Shown here: in pieces, positions 1 to 12,700 of the stretch
Layout of the letters: every line of letters starts with the position of its first letter
Numbering within the stretch: position 1 is the stretch's first letter
Source of the DNA: Trichuris trichiura
Lineage: Eukaryota; Nematoda; Enoplea; Trichinellida; Trichuridae
NCBI GenBank assembly: GCA_037903355.1
Contig: JBAJFE010000017.1
Span: forward strand, 248,001 to 312,000
Reading direction: 5' to 3'
Length of the DNA: 64,000 nt
Program-made: the position numbers and the translations under genes
Notes under the pieces: generated by a model
Seen by the model: only the letters and a program-made list of their open reading frames with translations
Told to the model about the DNA's origin: nothing
Databases searched by the model: none

Positions 1-29
1 GACGCACATGGCAATAATGTTTTTTTTAG

Positions 30-2858
30 TTATCGATTGCGCGTGGAAGCTATGCTCCTGAAAACCGAGTTCGCTTCCATAGTTGAAGCAATGAAACCGT
101 CCGTGGAAGTAATGATCAAAGCAGCCAAAGGTAATCATGTTCACGTGATGCCAAGACTTTTTTCACTCTTTCTTTTTTGTCCGCTTTTTGTAACGCTAAT
201 TTCGGGCTTTAAAATACTCTCCTATTGAGCTAGTTATGGAACGAACTTCGAAGGTGAATCCGGATAGCGTTTAAGGATTCCATAGGATGAATGAAGAAAA
301 TTGCTGGTCTGTCTGGTAGATGACTTCCTTATGTTTAAGAATCATCTCGTACCTTTTAAAGTCAAGAATTGTCAACAACTCAAAACGCGTCTAATTTACC
401 TCTGCGTTTAATCTGTTCTTTATTTCCTCTTCCGTACGAGTTTAACAAGTGAAATACCGGAAGCGGGTAAAAAGAAGTCGTCCATTTAAGCTTGTTTGCA
501 AACAGATTTTTTCTTTCTAAGCTTATGCAAATTTTATTTGTTTAAACCCGTCTACAATTTTTTCAAAAAGACAGAATTTGAATTTTAATAGTTCTTCTTT
601 TAAGTTTCGCGCTTTCGCGCTCTACTTAGCGTAGTTGGTTTTGTCGTTAATACTATATTGTTTTCAGCTTGTCCCCTTATTTGGCAAACGCATTTTTTCT
701 TATCTTCCAGTGCGTGTTTGGTCATTGCCAAGCCGAGATTATCGGAAATGTAAATTTTCTTTTTTATTTTTAGAATTGATGAAGAACAGCGCACTGCCGG
801 AACTGCTGTACATAGTTCTTCTTGTTGGCAATTACTTAAATACGGTAAGCTTTTTTGGAAAAATGTTATTTTTTTAAAAAAAGCTAAGGCTGTTCCTCCG
901 AAGGGTGCGTATAGCGGAAACGCTTTCGGCTTTCGTTTGGTCTCCTTATGGAATCTGTTCGAACTGCGTGCCAACCGGCCGGATGTCACCCTTTTGCATT
1001 GCGTAGCGGCCGAAGCGGAGAGGAAGAATACCGCTCTGCTCTTGTTCAGCGAGCAGCTGCCGAATTTGCAAAAAGCTTCCAAGTAAGCGACCTTTCATTA
1101 ATGGATGCGTTGTCGCTTGGTCGCCTACTACTTTCATTCATTTTCAGGTTATCAATGGACGCTTTACTGGCTGACTACCGGTGCCTTCAGGAGCGGATTG
1201 GTCAAGCGACCGCTCAAGTGACAAAGTGCGACAATGAGCAGTTGTTCAATGAAATTAGTCTATTTCTCGAAGTGAGCTGCTTGAGCTTATTTTTGCGTAC
1301 AAGCGGAAAAATGTTTTTTTTTCGCTACGTTACAGAGTGCCAAAAAGGAGTTGAAAGCGGTCGACTCTTCGCTGAAGCAACTGGAGCAGCTGCGCGTTCA
1401 GGTGGCCGAATTCTTTTGCGAAGAAGTGCAGCCATTCAAACTTGAAGATTGCTTCAAGGTGATCGCCAGCTTTCAAAGCCGTTTTGCCCAAGCTGTGCAG
1501 GTTAGCCAACGGGTCCATTGCCGTCTCCGTATGTTGTGAGATGGTTGTTTGCTGCTTTAAGGAAAATGCCGAGCGAAAAAGTCGAGATCTAAAAAGAACA
1601 AGTCGCGCCGCGGAAGCGGGTAAGACAACCCAATTGGAATGTATTTTATCCAATGCTTTTATCGAAATCGTGAAAGTTATTTTAGGTAATGGTTCGCTAC
1701 CGAATAGTAAGGCTTCCAGCCCGTCGTTAAGTCGCCATCAGTGTTCAGCCTCGATTTCAAGTTATCCAAGCAGCGAGAAGTTGCGAGACAAGTTCGACAG
1801 CGGTCATGGTAAATCTGGTTTCCATTGGATGCCCGCAAGCTGTAGAAAACCTATACGGCACCAATCTTCGTTTGCCAGTCTTTTGCATGCCGATAGGGAA
1901 AGACCTCGGCGACCATCGATCCCGAATTGTCTCGATCCCAACTCCATTCCAGGGTGAGAGTTGATCCCGCCTTAAACGTAGTACATAAACAGATCCCCTT
2001 TAGAGGAAGGCTTAGACGTTCAGGGTCTGGTATTTCAATCCTCAGCGGAGAGTTCGCTTCCTCAGGCGATCTTGACTCAGCCAACACGTCGGGTTTGTCG
2101 GATTCAGCATTTCCGTCCGTTCCAAAAGTTCGCGTTCAAGAAGCTTCCTTCCTTCGTCAGAACGACCGCAGCAGTTGCTCATCATCCGGTGGGTATCAAC
2201 CGCCGCGTGCATGTCTGCTAACCAACTATTGTAATGCGCAGGTAGTAGGCGGGTAGCGTTGCAATGCCGGATTGCCGCCGATGGCAAACCAAATGATCTG
2301 AATGAGTTTTTGGAACTGCTGGAAGCTGAAAAAGAGCAAATGGAATGGTCCCTTTATGGTAGAAGGTATAGAATGTCGGCGGACTTGTCGGCAAGCAAAT
2401 TCAAACGAACTTCCTCGCCGCCCGAACTGGTTTCAATGGGAAGTTCTGCCGAAGCGGAGCGGCGCGTGACTGTCCCGTCGAATGATCATCGCTTGCGTAC
2501 GGACATTGACCAAGTTGTGATTCATTGCGAAAATGCCTGTACCGAAATTGACCGCCTTGGAGTCGATGGACAGCTGCCCTTGGATGCTTCTTGGACTAGC
2601 AGCGGCAAGTCGTTACGAGATTCAGGCATATCAGATATGCAAGCTTCACCACGGGACGAATTGTCCAATGGTCAACCAATGGTGGTTGGTCAGGGCGAAA
2701 ATCCTCTGATACCCGCTCGCCTTGAATCATCTCTTGGCAGACTCTCCGAGGTTGAATCGGCACCTACGGATCCTTTTATTCAAAGTGAGAATCGCTTGCT
2801 TGCATCGTTTTCGTACGTTAAGGCCTTACCCGGCAATATCATTGATAGCAGAGCATAG
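30..2858 (+). CDS. Formin, C-terminal half of FH2 domain and tail (5' end outside window)
   Basis: Exons I read: 30-130, 774-844, 889-1082, 1148-1271, 1336-1500, 1562-1619, 1686-1953, 2004-2188 and 2242-2858, all with GT-AG borders and matching phases (about 593 residues). Formins processively nucleate and elongate actin filaments through a dimeric FH2 domain. FH2 features seen: RVEAMLLKTEF in the first exon, LLVGNYLN in the second, then GNAFGFRLVSLWNL and TLLHCVAAEAERKN, a helical stretch, and the C-terminal FFCEEVQPFKLEDCF helix followed by a basic ENAERK segment. The tail is Ser-rich with no recognised domain. The FFCEE/LEDCF form and the long tail after FH2 resemble inverted formins (INF2/FHDC1 type), but the subfamily is inference. 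The N-terminal half of FH2 lies off the left edge. Intron 131-773 contains only AT-rich sequence. A second possible 3' end is described at 4764-5851. Confidence 0.88.
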
Positions 2859-4763
2859 TATCCGTCCTGTGAAATGCACGTATGGTCCTTATTATAACCC
2901 TTCTGTTTTATTTTTTTCTTTTTTCTTCTTAACGTATGTTTTTTAAAATTTTTTTCTAAATTTTTTGCTGTATTTAAAAAGAACGGGTTAGATGTACTGC
3001 AAAAAATTTTAGAAGAGAAACCCTTCTATTTTATTTATAATCTGTTGGCAACTTATACACAGTAACGTTTACCCTAAGTTACATTTCTTTGCTAGAATAC
3101 AGCTTGGTCCTATTCGTACTGCCGCTGCATAAAACATCAGTTTATTCGAAATCTGACTCGCTGTTTTGGAATCGACTTCAAGCTAGTATGCATTATGTCT
3201 TTTTTTTAAATTGAGCGAGTATTTAAACCGATATTTGTACATAATTTTCGTTGCTTGTTTTTCAAAGTATCTCGCATGAACTAAAGTTCTTACGCAAACA
3301 TTAAAAATGGGATTGTAAATAGCCATAAATATCTCAACTCCCTTCCGGTAGTTTGTTTCAATGCTGAGCAGCATTCTTTGTAACCAATAGCGCGATTCTT
3401 TCCGCGGGAGAGCCGCGGTTGGTGATCACAGTGTCGATTGTTTGCTTGAGTTCTTTAACGAACGCATTGGGTTTTATCAACTCTGCTTTGAAGATATTTG
3501 CCTTCTTTAAAACATCGATCGATTTCGCCATAGACAGTGAGGTGTATTCTGCCTTTGTTACTTCAAAAATAACGTCCTAAAGCAGTAGCTGACTTAAAAT
3601 CGTCAAAGCGCGCTGCTTTGCCGAATTATTATCTATGTTAAGCGTGTAAGTTTCAAAATTGCGACATCCTGTTTTTGTAAGCAGTATCATTTTTATTTGA
3701 AATGTCGCTTTGGTATTTTGTTCGAGTATATGTACATACCTCGCCTTAATGTGGGAAAGAGAGAACCGCTTTCCAAAATTAGCAAATTGAACGACTTTAC
3801 TTTTTGCTTTCAAGTTGGGCTCTCCTCAGTTGGTCAGTTTTAATTTAGTCTTCAATGTAGTCCATTTTTTTGCTTGCTTGCTTGCTTTTCTATTTCATAT
3901 CTCATCTTTTCCCATAGAGAAACGACAAGAGGTGTCAAGTGTCCTCCAAGAGTATATGTTTATCGTTTTCTGTTTATCATTCTGCATTGGCCATTCGATC
4001 ACTTATATGAGATGAACTTTGGGCCAGCCTAAGTCCTTTATCATTCACTATTGATTGGCATTGAAGTTAGCTTGGGCTATCGACACTGAACTTAGTGATA
4101 AACATGTGCAACAGTGGAATGCCAGCCAAGTGTGTACGCAGTAGCTTCTCAGGAATGCTGCCGCTTAATTCCTCCGTGACGTATATGTCATGGAGACCCA
4201 ATTGGGATCGATCAACGGCCGCTCGCTCGTTCAACGCGTTCCTAATACTCTTATAACTAAGCTATCAGCTTCCTGAGTCAAAAAAAAGTTTACAACACTA
4301 CCTCGTATCTACAGATTTTACATGCATTCTTGTTCCGCTGTAAGGAGTTTTTGTACGCTCCCATTTAGCCTGATACAGCGGTGAGCTCGCTTCATTTACC
4401 AGCAGATGGAGGCGAGAAATTTATCTGAAAACTCATTCCATTAAAATCACATTTGCTAGACGTCTTTATGTCCGATGAAGAGCATGTATTATGAATGTGA
4501 CCACCAGAAGTAATTACATGCCAAACAAAGCTTTTTGCCTACTATATAAATGCCGTTGCACTTTCTCAGTCAGCTTTTTCCCTTTGACAATTTTTACTGC
4601 ATGATTTAGACGTCAATATTCCAGATGTAGAAGACTCAGCCTTTAATCAATCCATCATTGCTTTGACTTCTGAATTTCGCATATGCTTATCTTTGAAACT
4701 GTTGTGCTTAATCTTTCCTGCTCAAAACTTGAATTACATCTATAGTTGCTCTACCTTCTTTAG
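2859..4763. other. Non-coding stretch after the formin short-form stop (possible 2-kb intron)
   Basis: AT-rich, with T-runs just after the stop at 2858 that could belong to a 3' UTR. A short (TTGC)n run lies near 3870-3890. I see no convincing exon on either strand; the open frames here are short and lack splice context. If the long formin isoform is real, 2785-4763 is its last intron. Confidence 0.5.
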
Positions 4764-5851
4764 CAGCTCAAAGTTTGGCGGCAGGCAAAGAGAGAGAAAG
4801 TGCCAATGAAGCGTTTTCCAAACGCGACCTTGCCCGAAATGTTGTTAGCAACAAGGACTTGTTTGCTCATGATGCATCCGGCGGTCGCGATCCCATAGGC
4901 GACGGCGACGATGGGTTCGAAACAGCGTCAACACTTTCGAATGAACACGTGCCAATGGCAAATCCAACTACCGTTAGCAGAGTGGAAGCGAAGAAGAGCT
5001 CACCTACCAACGAGAGAAAGGAAAGTTCGCCTCGTAACAAAGTTGTGCCAAGATATATGGCTCCAACGAAGTCGGTGACTTCCGCGCTTGCCGATAGGAA
5101 GAAGAAAGCTTCACCGATAACAACGCATTGCCCCATTAGCAAAAGCGTTCCAACGTCGAAGGTCAGTCAGCAGCCGAGGAAAACGCGTAGCGCCTCGTCG
5201 GCTCCCGCGGTTGCAAGACTAAGGAATGTTGCTACGGCTAATACGGTTTCATCGCAGATTGCAAGCAAACTTTCGGAGAAAACGCTCGCCAAATGCCCTG
5301 CAAACACTAAAGACGACGGATCAGTGGTCACGAAGGGTGCTTGTAAAGCAATTGACTCTCGGGCTCGTCTCCAAACTCAAGCCAAGCGGCCTTCTAATTC
5401 TCAGTGTCAAAGTTCGGTAGTTGAATCTGATCGTCAGCCTGTGCTGCAGGATAGGGCTGCTGTCAACAAGTCTGCCGCCAGCACTTGTCGTTCTGTCAGG
5501 ACGCAGGCGAAGAATTGTCAAATAACTCGAGGTGCCAATGCCGCCGCTGCTGCGGGCAATAAAAGCAGTGGTACAGCTAGAGCCAAAAGCTTGGAAGCGC
5601 ATAAAACGTCCTGTGGTACAGTTGCTTCAAGCAAATCTGCCAAACAGCAACAGAAGGATAATGGTACGTCAACTTGCGGCGACAAACGATGGGAACGTTT
5701 GAAGTCGCCCCCTAAGACGACTCTAACGGCTCATAAGGCAGCAACAAGGCGGGCGATCAAAGAAGCGGTCCCTTCGACCGCCATCACCACCGGTGGAGTG
5801 AGATCGTCGAAAGCGGTGATTGTCAAAAAGACTTTGCCGCCTTGGCGCTGA
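4764..5851 (+). CDS. Basic Ser/Lys/Ala-rich terminal exon, probable alternative 3' exon of the formin gene
   Basis: A 358-residue open frame from 4775 to the stop at 5851 that extends upstream to a plausible acceptor (cttctttag, exon from 4764, or tagcag, exon from 4767). No ATG precedes it, so it is an internal or terminal exon rather than a complete gene. Both acceptors require phase 1. The upstream formin exon contains a consensus donor (AAA then GTGAGA at 2785) in exactly phase 1, which would replace the last 25 residues of the short form. The protein begins with an acidic patch (DGDDGFETAS), then becomes strongly basic and rich in Ser, Thr, Ala, Lys and Gln, with no predicted globular domain, and ends KKTLPPWR. 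Vertebrate FHDC1 carries a basic microtubule-binding tail after FH2; a similar role here is inference. The alternative is the last exon of a separate gene whose upstream exons I could not find. Confidence 0.6.
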
Positions 5852-6240
5852 CCCCAGTTTGCCGTGCGGTCAGTTTCGATGGACCAGCTGAACCTCACAG
5901 ACGAGTATCCCGTTTTCCCGTTTTTTCACTGTTCTTAGCGCTTAGTCGTTACGCTTTATCACAGTCGAGAAAGGCTGCTTAGTATTTCTTTTTATCCATC
6001 TCGGTGGCCATTACTTTTTAAACGCTTAGTTTTACCTTTTTTGTCACTTGACCTTCAGTTGACATACAGTTGTCCCAAACATTACTGCTTTGTTCTTTTT
6101 CTTACCTGTTCAAGGAAACGCTTGTGCTAGCAGGTGGCTGGCTAGCTAGGCGCGAAAACGCTAAAGGAGGCGTTTTAATTGCGCCTTGAAAAGTAGTGTT
6201 GAACAAAAGGCGGCAGAATGAAAGACGTGAACGCTCTGCG
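5852..6240. other. Intergenic, convergent 3' ends
   Basis: Gap between the basic exon on the + strand and the SBSPON-like gene that ends here on the - strand. Nothing coding is seen. Confidence 0.6.
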
Positions 6241-9200
6241 TCATACGAAAGTGTACCTAAGAAGGTCCGGATAAGTGTGGTCGCACTGGCAACCTTCGCT
6301 TCGATTGATGCGCGTCCATTGGCCGTAGCAATGCTTCGTGAAGAGCAAATTCCAACGACTTTTCTTCGCGTCCACGCCGTGGCCGACGCATCGACCTTCC
6401 GCTTGGCTGATTTGACTTCTTGGGTCGCATTGTACGCAAACGGTTTGACCTTCAGCGGGGGCGTCTTTTTGATTTGAACAATGCCACGACGTCCAGGTAA
6501 TTTCGAAAATGACGCAATAGCTGAAATGCGAACCTGAGTCTAAGGAGAAGTCGGTTTTGCCTTTGCTTATTCGACCCGGCGGAGTGGAAAATTGAACTTG
6601 GCGAGCTACGTGTTCAGCCGAAAATGTTTACCTTTTGGCTGCCTTCAGTTTGAACAATACTTTAGGGAGATCGTAGTAGATTTTGCTCTTCTTTGATAGA
6701 CTTCTAGCCGAACTGTACTTGTAGGGCAGTATCAAAGCTGTCTCTGAAAAAATGTACCAATGAAGCAACTTTTAACGGCGAAAAGCTGACTAAACCGGAT
6801 AACGTTTTATGGCAGTGCTCGGCGGTATCTTCGTAGCAGGCACGTTGTTGGTCCAGAACTGGGCACGATGCGCCACCGTGTTCGGGCGCTTTTACAATCT
6901 GTCTGTGACGTACGCTTTTTCCTAGTCCGCAATGAGGTTCCGGCAGTGCGTTGCTCTTGCGATTTGAACCACTCTGGCAAGGTGACCAATGCGACCATGC
7001 GCTCACTTGACAGTCGACAACTACAAACGCATATTGTCTCTCAGGAAAGTCGTTTGTCAAAAGAAAATGTCTATCGTTCTGGCATATCTGCACGCGGATA
7101 CGCCTATAAACTGACTGAAAATATGTCGATCCTATTTGCGTCGGGTGAAGCAATTTTCGTTTTCCCACGGCACTATCTCCCAAGCTTAGAGATGCAACGC
7201 AGTCATTCATCATTCGTCGCTGCATGAATCTCTAACTAGATTTTGACATTTTTCGCCATAGGCTTTGCAATAGGTTGGTCAGTAAGTGTATGCTCGGTAC
7301 GTTGATGCGAATAGAGAGGCACAGCAAATATTTTTTAAAACGATTATGCAAGTTCAGGCAGGCATATATATGGAGTACAATTAATACAAGACGAAATTCA
7401 CTTGAGGGTTCAGATGAGCCCTATGGCCATACTATAAAGCTACTTTTTGCAGAACGTTTTGACAATTGTTGTAAATCAGAAAGTGGCTCTCCTACGGATG
7501 AATATGCGTTCTACTCGACGGTATTTGCTATGTGCTTATTTCTAACATTGCAATCATTTCTAGCTCGTATTTCTGTGATTTTGTAAACTCGTATGATAAC
7601 TTGTTCTACCATGAATGCACTACTGCAATGGCCATTGCACGTTTTGGCCACAGCATCTGTAGGCACTTTTTCTGCGATGTTAACGTCAGCTTCGTAGTCC
7701 ATATTGTCAACATTGCTGGTGATTGTTCTATTTTTTCTTCGCTACTGTTCATCACTTTCAACGCAGAAGCTCAAAAGTTTGTTTTTCTGTTTGCTCGCCT
7801 CATATACATTGCTGTTTCGAACGTCGTATACTCTTCATTCTATACAGCGCGTCGTACAGATTTTTGTCCAGCTCGTTGAAGAGCTGCACTACCTTCGTAT
7901 TATATTAATATGTAACCAGAAAAATGTTTCATTCAAACATACGCCTCGTACGTGATTGTCGCATTCGTCAGCAAATGTGTTACTATCAGTTACCACAGTC
8001 CGACGATGTTTTCCTCTAACAGAGTCCTCGTAAGAAATTCATTTGTGTTGATTTTACTCGTGACGTCATCCCCACGACGAAAAGAGTTCTGATTTTGGAA
8101 CATTTCGCATAAAGTAGTACCTATTGCGAGTATAACAAGTCGGCAGTGTGTTACAGGGGTTAGCTTTCAAAAATTACTGAAAGTGATTTGAAATTGAGCG
8201 AACAAAATCCGAGGTCGTCATACGCGTTGACAAGCAAACGAAAGTGTCATAGGCTGAGGTGGAGCCCAAGGATTTGCATTTGTGAAAATAATTTCGCTCT
8301 TTGTCGATTCTTTTCAATATTGGAAACTTAAAGACGTATCTTTGCAGTAAGCCTTGTAGCCACTCAGCGTTTCTAGTAGGAGCCTTTGGGACCGATCATC
8401 TCCTTTAAGAAAGCTATAAAACTTTACGTGCTCATTCAGAAAAACTATACATTCAGTGCGGCGAATGAATTGCTTTCTAATTTTCAATTAGTACAACGCG
8501 CAAAGCTGTAAACTTCTAATGGCTGCAATTCTTCTGAATTTCGAATAAGACGAATTTGTTCAATCCGCAAGTTTTCACAACGGATTAATCGTACTAATCG
8601 AAGGTTTTATGCCCAACTCTTAAGAACGACATTTCAGAAAGCATTCTGGCGTTATGCCAGCCTTCACGCGCATACACTATTTGCTAGCATAGTTTTTATT
8701 ATCTTTTCTTTTGGTTTGGCTTTAAAGAACAGCAAGCCAAAAGTAGTATTAATAAATTTCGCTTTTATCGAGAAGCGCATTACAAATATACTTAATGCCC
8801 ATAAATGGTCTTTCAGATGAAGGCTCACACTGTTCAAAAAAATGCTGAATAGGTAAAATACGATCCGATATTTTCAAAGCAAAGTTTAACCGTGCGTAAC
8901 ATTCATAAAAATGGGATTTCTTCCCTGAAAGGAATTGATCATTGCATCCTAGCGACTGTTGCGACATTTGTCCGCTAATCGAAAGCATAGCATTTAACAA
9001 CTCCTGGACGTAATACCCTTAGGCGTTATGTTAACATTTGCAACCGCCACTAGTGAACGTCAGTGATGTGGATAGTAGATAGCGTTGGATATTGGACTCG
9101 CTTAGCGATTTGACTTAGGAAACGAAGACTTACCGGGACAGACGGATGTGTAGTCGGAACAGCAATCCTTTAGTCTAACGCACGCCTCGTCGCAGTAGCA

Positions 9201-9740
9201 AAGATTGCTTCTTTGCAGAATTGATGGCCACAAGGACACCGGCGGTTCATCGCTCGTAGTCACTTTCAGTGCTTGGCTGGTCGACTGCCCTTCTTGGCCG
9301 TTATCTTCATCGTAAAGCTTCGCTTGATCAGTTGTTAGTAGTTCCGTTGGTTCTTCTTCCTCGTATAAATGCTGCAAATGCTCGTCGTTTTCATTTTCGT
9401 TGAGGCTGACTTGGAAAACTCCTCCAGTGAAAGGCACAAAACCGGAGCCGCTGCCAAAGGAGATCTCCTGTCCACTTTGGCGCTTTACCGTCCTCGTAGA
9501 TATTTCGTAGGACGGAAGCTGTGGCTTGGCGCCACTTTTCAAATTAACAACAACATATTGGTCTTTGCCCGTCTGACCGGCATATTGACCGTTTGGAAGT
9601 ACGTTGATTAGAATGTTGTCGTAGGCAACGCATGTGGTGTTCCGTCCGCGACAACATATGCGAAATTCTGCGCAACCACCGTGACCAGAGCGGACGGCCA
9701 GAGAAAGGAAAAGTACCAACAACAACTGTCGAAGCCTCAT
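6241..9740 (-). CDS. SBSPON: Somatomedin-B and thrombospondin type-1 secreted protein (SBSPON-like)
   Basis: Minus-strand exons 9740-9134, 7020-6796, 6743-6632 and 6520-6241, phases 1, 1, 2, total 1224 nt (407 residues). The ATG at 9740 is chosen because it opens a signal peptide (MRLRQLLLVLFLSLAVRSG); an upstream in-frame TTG is ignored. Somatomedin-B cysteines are at residues 23, 29-30 and 37, then 181, 183, 187, 193-194 and 201; the second block reads CYCDEACVRLKDCC. The thrombospondin type-1 repeat follows (DCQVSAWSHWSPC, then CGLG, RHRQI, EHGGASCP). The third exon carries LILPYKYS. The last exon has YCVIFEITW and GQTVCVQCD, and ends with cysteines matching the conserved C-terminal domain of SBSPON. 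The family is secreted into the extracellular matrix. Odd feature: about 130 residues, partly acidic (YEEEEP), separate the two halves of the somatomedin-B domain. The first intron (9133-7021) is 2.1 kb. Confidence 0.9.
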
Positions 9741-12700
9741 AATGCAAGTGATGCTTCGGATGGTCAAACTCGCAGACTGAAAAGCAATGCTGGTTACGAT
9801 AGGCCAAATGGGACAAGAGCCACACAGGGCGAGCGTCTGGTCCCGTCAGGGGTTTGACAGCCCGTAAGATGACAAAACGATTGACGGCTGTTTCACCGCC
9901 ATCGATGTATAAAATTGCCTCAGGTCATGGGTACTTTCAACGGTGCGTGTCCAAATTGCGACAACGATGGCGCTGACCTCAGCCTACCGCATATTTTCCG
10001 TTACCTGGCGACAGCAGACACCGTCACGTGCGGCCTCAAGCCAGGTCCATTGAATAGTGCCCAATTGAGGCCGCGTTACACCCACTTTGGGCCAGGGACT
10101 CGATTGAGCCCCCCACCAGCTGTTAGGCACCATCTATGCATCAGCCTTCGAAGCGGACGCGTCATTGTAAGCAACGTTGTAAAATAAAAAATTTGGCCTG
10201 CTTTCGTCTGCACAACTGTCTCTAAGAGGCCAACTGGCAGAGCACCTAACAGCTGATCATTTCGCCATTAACGGTAGCTTACCCCAACTAGTTGTCCATT
10301 GAGTCTGTAGAACCGTGCGGAGTCTCAACCTGTACCTTAAATCAACCAATCAGACAAACGCCTTCAAGCTGCATTGGGAACAACGCTTCACTTTTGTGAT
10401 TCTCTGCTCATCATCATGCTCCATCGGAGTCCAGCCTATAAGCTCCGTAAGTGCCTCCTAAGTGCAGTAAAGGGACGGTGGGGCAAAATTTGACAAATGC
10501 GTTTTCATGGAAGCCCTATACGTAAACAACAGGCAAACAATCCAAATAAGCAGTGAGCCTTATGGGTGACTCTCTTTTGGCATTTTGATTGTCAGTACGT
10601 TCCACTCGACTTCCCAGAGGCCTTCATTCCCTCTGGGGCACATCTCCGTAAGCTCTTTCCCATCGTCGATCACTTTCAAACCAATCAAAACGATGCATTG
10701 ATTTTGGCTTGTCATGCGCAACTGAAACTGTTGGATTAAGTAAGCGCTCGCAATACATGCTATTCCCTTCATAGGAGCACGAAGCGTTGGAAAGTTCCAG
10801 GCTGGAAGCTATTTACATTGTCCCATCCGGCGGGCAGATAGGAAGGCTCCGCCTTCCTATTGCCAAAACGTGATAGATTCAGGTATGGCAATTTCACTTA
10901 CTTTCGACGTATGGCCAATGGGGTCAACTATAGGCTTTCCGCAGGCTCGTAAGCGAACATCGACTTTTCCTTTGCGTATACTTTTGAAATGACACCTTTA
11001 GGGCAAAGATAATTCGTCTCGCAAACAGGTGGGACAAAAATGAGCCCAGCAGCAAGAGCTAGGTGGGCATTCCTTAAAAGGGTGTGACTGAACGCCTTGA
11101 TGGTCAGTTCGACTGCTCGGTTGGAGGCTGCCGCGCAAAGTGGCTGCCAAAACTAGCTTACTATCTAACTAACGGTAAAGGACAGAGAAAGCTGCCTGGT
11201 GATAACGCTGCTGTCAAAGTGAAATGTAAAGTTTGAAGTATTTTTTAGCAGCTGTCTTTGTCGTGAAGAAGCCACGAGCAGGCGTGCTGAAGGGCAATTG
11301 ATTACTTTCGCCAACATTGTAGCCCGGCACCAGTCCTGTCCGTATCCGTCAAAGCGACGAACCCTTCATGCCCACTTTGCCGACTGTTCAGCGTCGTACG
11401 GCTTTGATAGTACTTGAATGTTTTTTAATTTGAAAATTTCCGCAGCTGCTCTACCGTCGTCCTACATCAAAATTGATTTTTCCTCAGCTCAGCGTTCGTA
11501 CGCATCCTGTTTTGCCGAAGTTATTCGTACAGCGACGAAGGTGTTCATTTCATCTTAATTGAGTTCAGGCAAAGACGTAGTGCTTTAACCGAAGGATCAA
11601 TGACGAAAAAAAGAAAGCGAAAAAAGCAAAACGGAATCCAACCTTCCTTCCTTGCAGCAAATCAATGACGACTGTCATTATTTAGTTAAACGTATGTTCG
11701 CTTTTTACCGGATTATTTCTAAGCCACATGTTCGCTTTCCATATGCGCGCAGTGGATTCGAAAGAGTTAAGCATGTCGTTTCAACAAAAAATTCCCTTGT
11801 TATACGGGTTTTCTTTGTTGAAAAATGAAGCCTCGTGCTTCTTCTTGAGCTCATTATTTATAAAAGAGTAAAAATCTCCTTGAGCAATGGTTTTGCTTCT
11901 CCAAAGACTATTGTCGCTCAAAATGACGAAATTCCCATTAGACGAAAGCAATGGCTTATTGGAAGAGCCTACAACCTTTATGTTCAGGTGCCTGTGGCAG
12001 CCTGAAGCGTGGTCAACCTGTTTTCAGTGATTGGACGCGCATCATTGAGCTGCCAGGATGTGAGGCCATTCTCAACTTTCGAGACCAATACAGCCCAACT
12101 GTAAATAGTAAATCATTGATGAACAGGAGAACCAACGCAAATGGCGCGGCGGACAATAAATCAGAATTCTGTAAAGAAAAAAGATTCTGTCTCTGTATGG
12201 TCGGTAGAATTCCAGAGTTCCACTCAACTTAACAAAGCATTAAGAACTGAGTCATTCTTGCAGTCCGCGAGTGCTATGAAGAGGGAAAGCTCAACCGGTT
12301 AATTTTATGAGTTGCATAAGAGCAGCCCAATCAATCAAAGCGAGCAAAATGCAGGCTGCGATTGATGAAATAGATAAAATCCATAGAGCTTACATTGTTG
12401 AACTTGAAATCTGATCATCAGTTTTCAAATGCAAACAGAGGAGAGCTACGACGAGTAGGAGGACTTTGCTTCATTAGTTCTCGGCAAACTTATGGTCGGA
12501 AGTTCTAAGCAGTTGGCAAAGCCCTACGGCCGGTTGTTGCCGACCATTAATTTTCTCAAATCGTTTTCCTCCCCTAAACGCACGTGTGGCAAAGCAAAAC
12601 TTGTCCACTTAAATCACTGTCCAAATAAGCTGACTAAAAAGTCGAAGCATTGGTCTTTGCAAGGTCGAACAAACTCAGTTTGCAATTGTGCGTGTGTGCG

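Noticed and set aside
600..1445. Minus-strand frame of 160 codons and a 165-codon plus frame over the formin exons
   Set aside because: They are alternative-frame shadows of the FH2 exons, whose splice phases and protein similarity are clear.
1809..1878. Intron from a GTAAAT donor at 1809 in the formin
   Set aside because: It would force a 28-bp following intron to restore frame; reading through to the GTGAGA donor at 1954 gives a consistent 50-bp intron.
6196..7227. Plus-strand frames of 93 and 119 codons
   Set aside because: Antisense to SBSPON-like exons 2-4; they have no family features of their own.
9915..10187. 90-codon plus-strand frame
   Set aside because: It lies in a GC-richer repeat-like region with no recognisable domain, signal peptide or splice partners.
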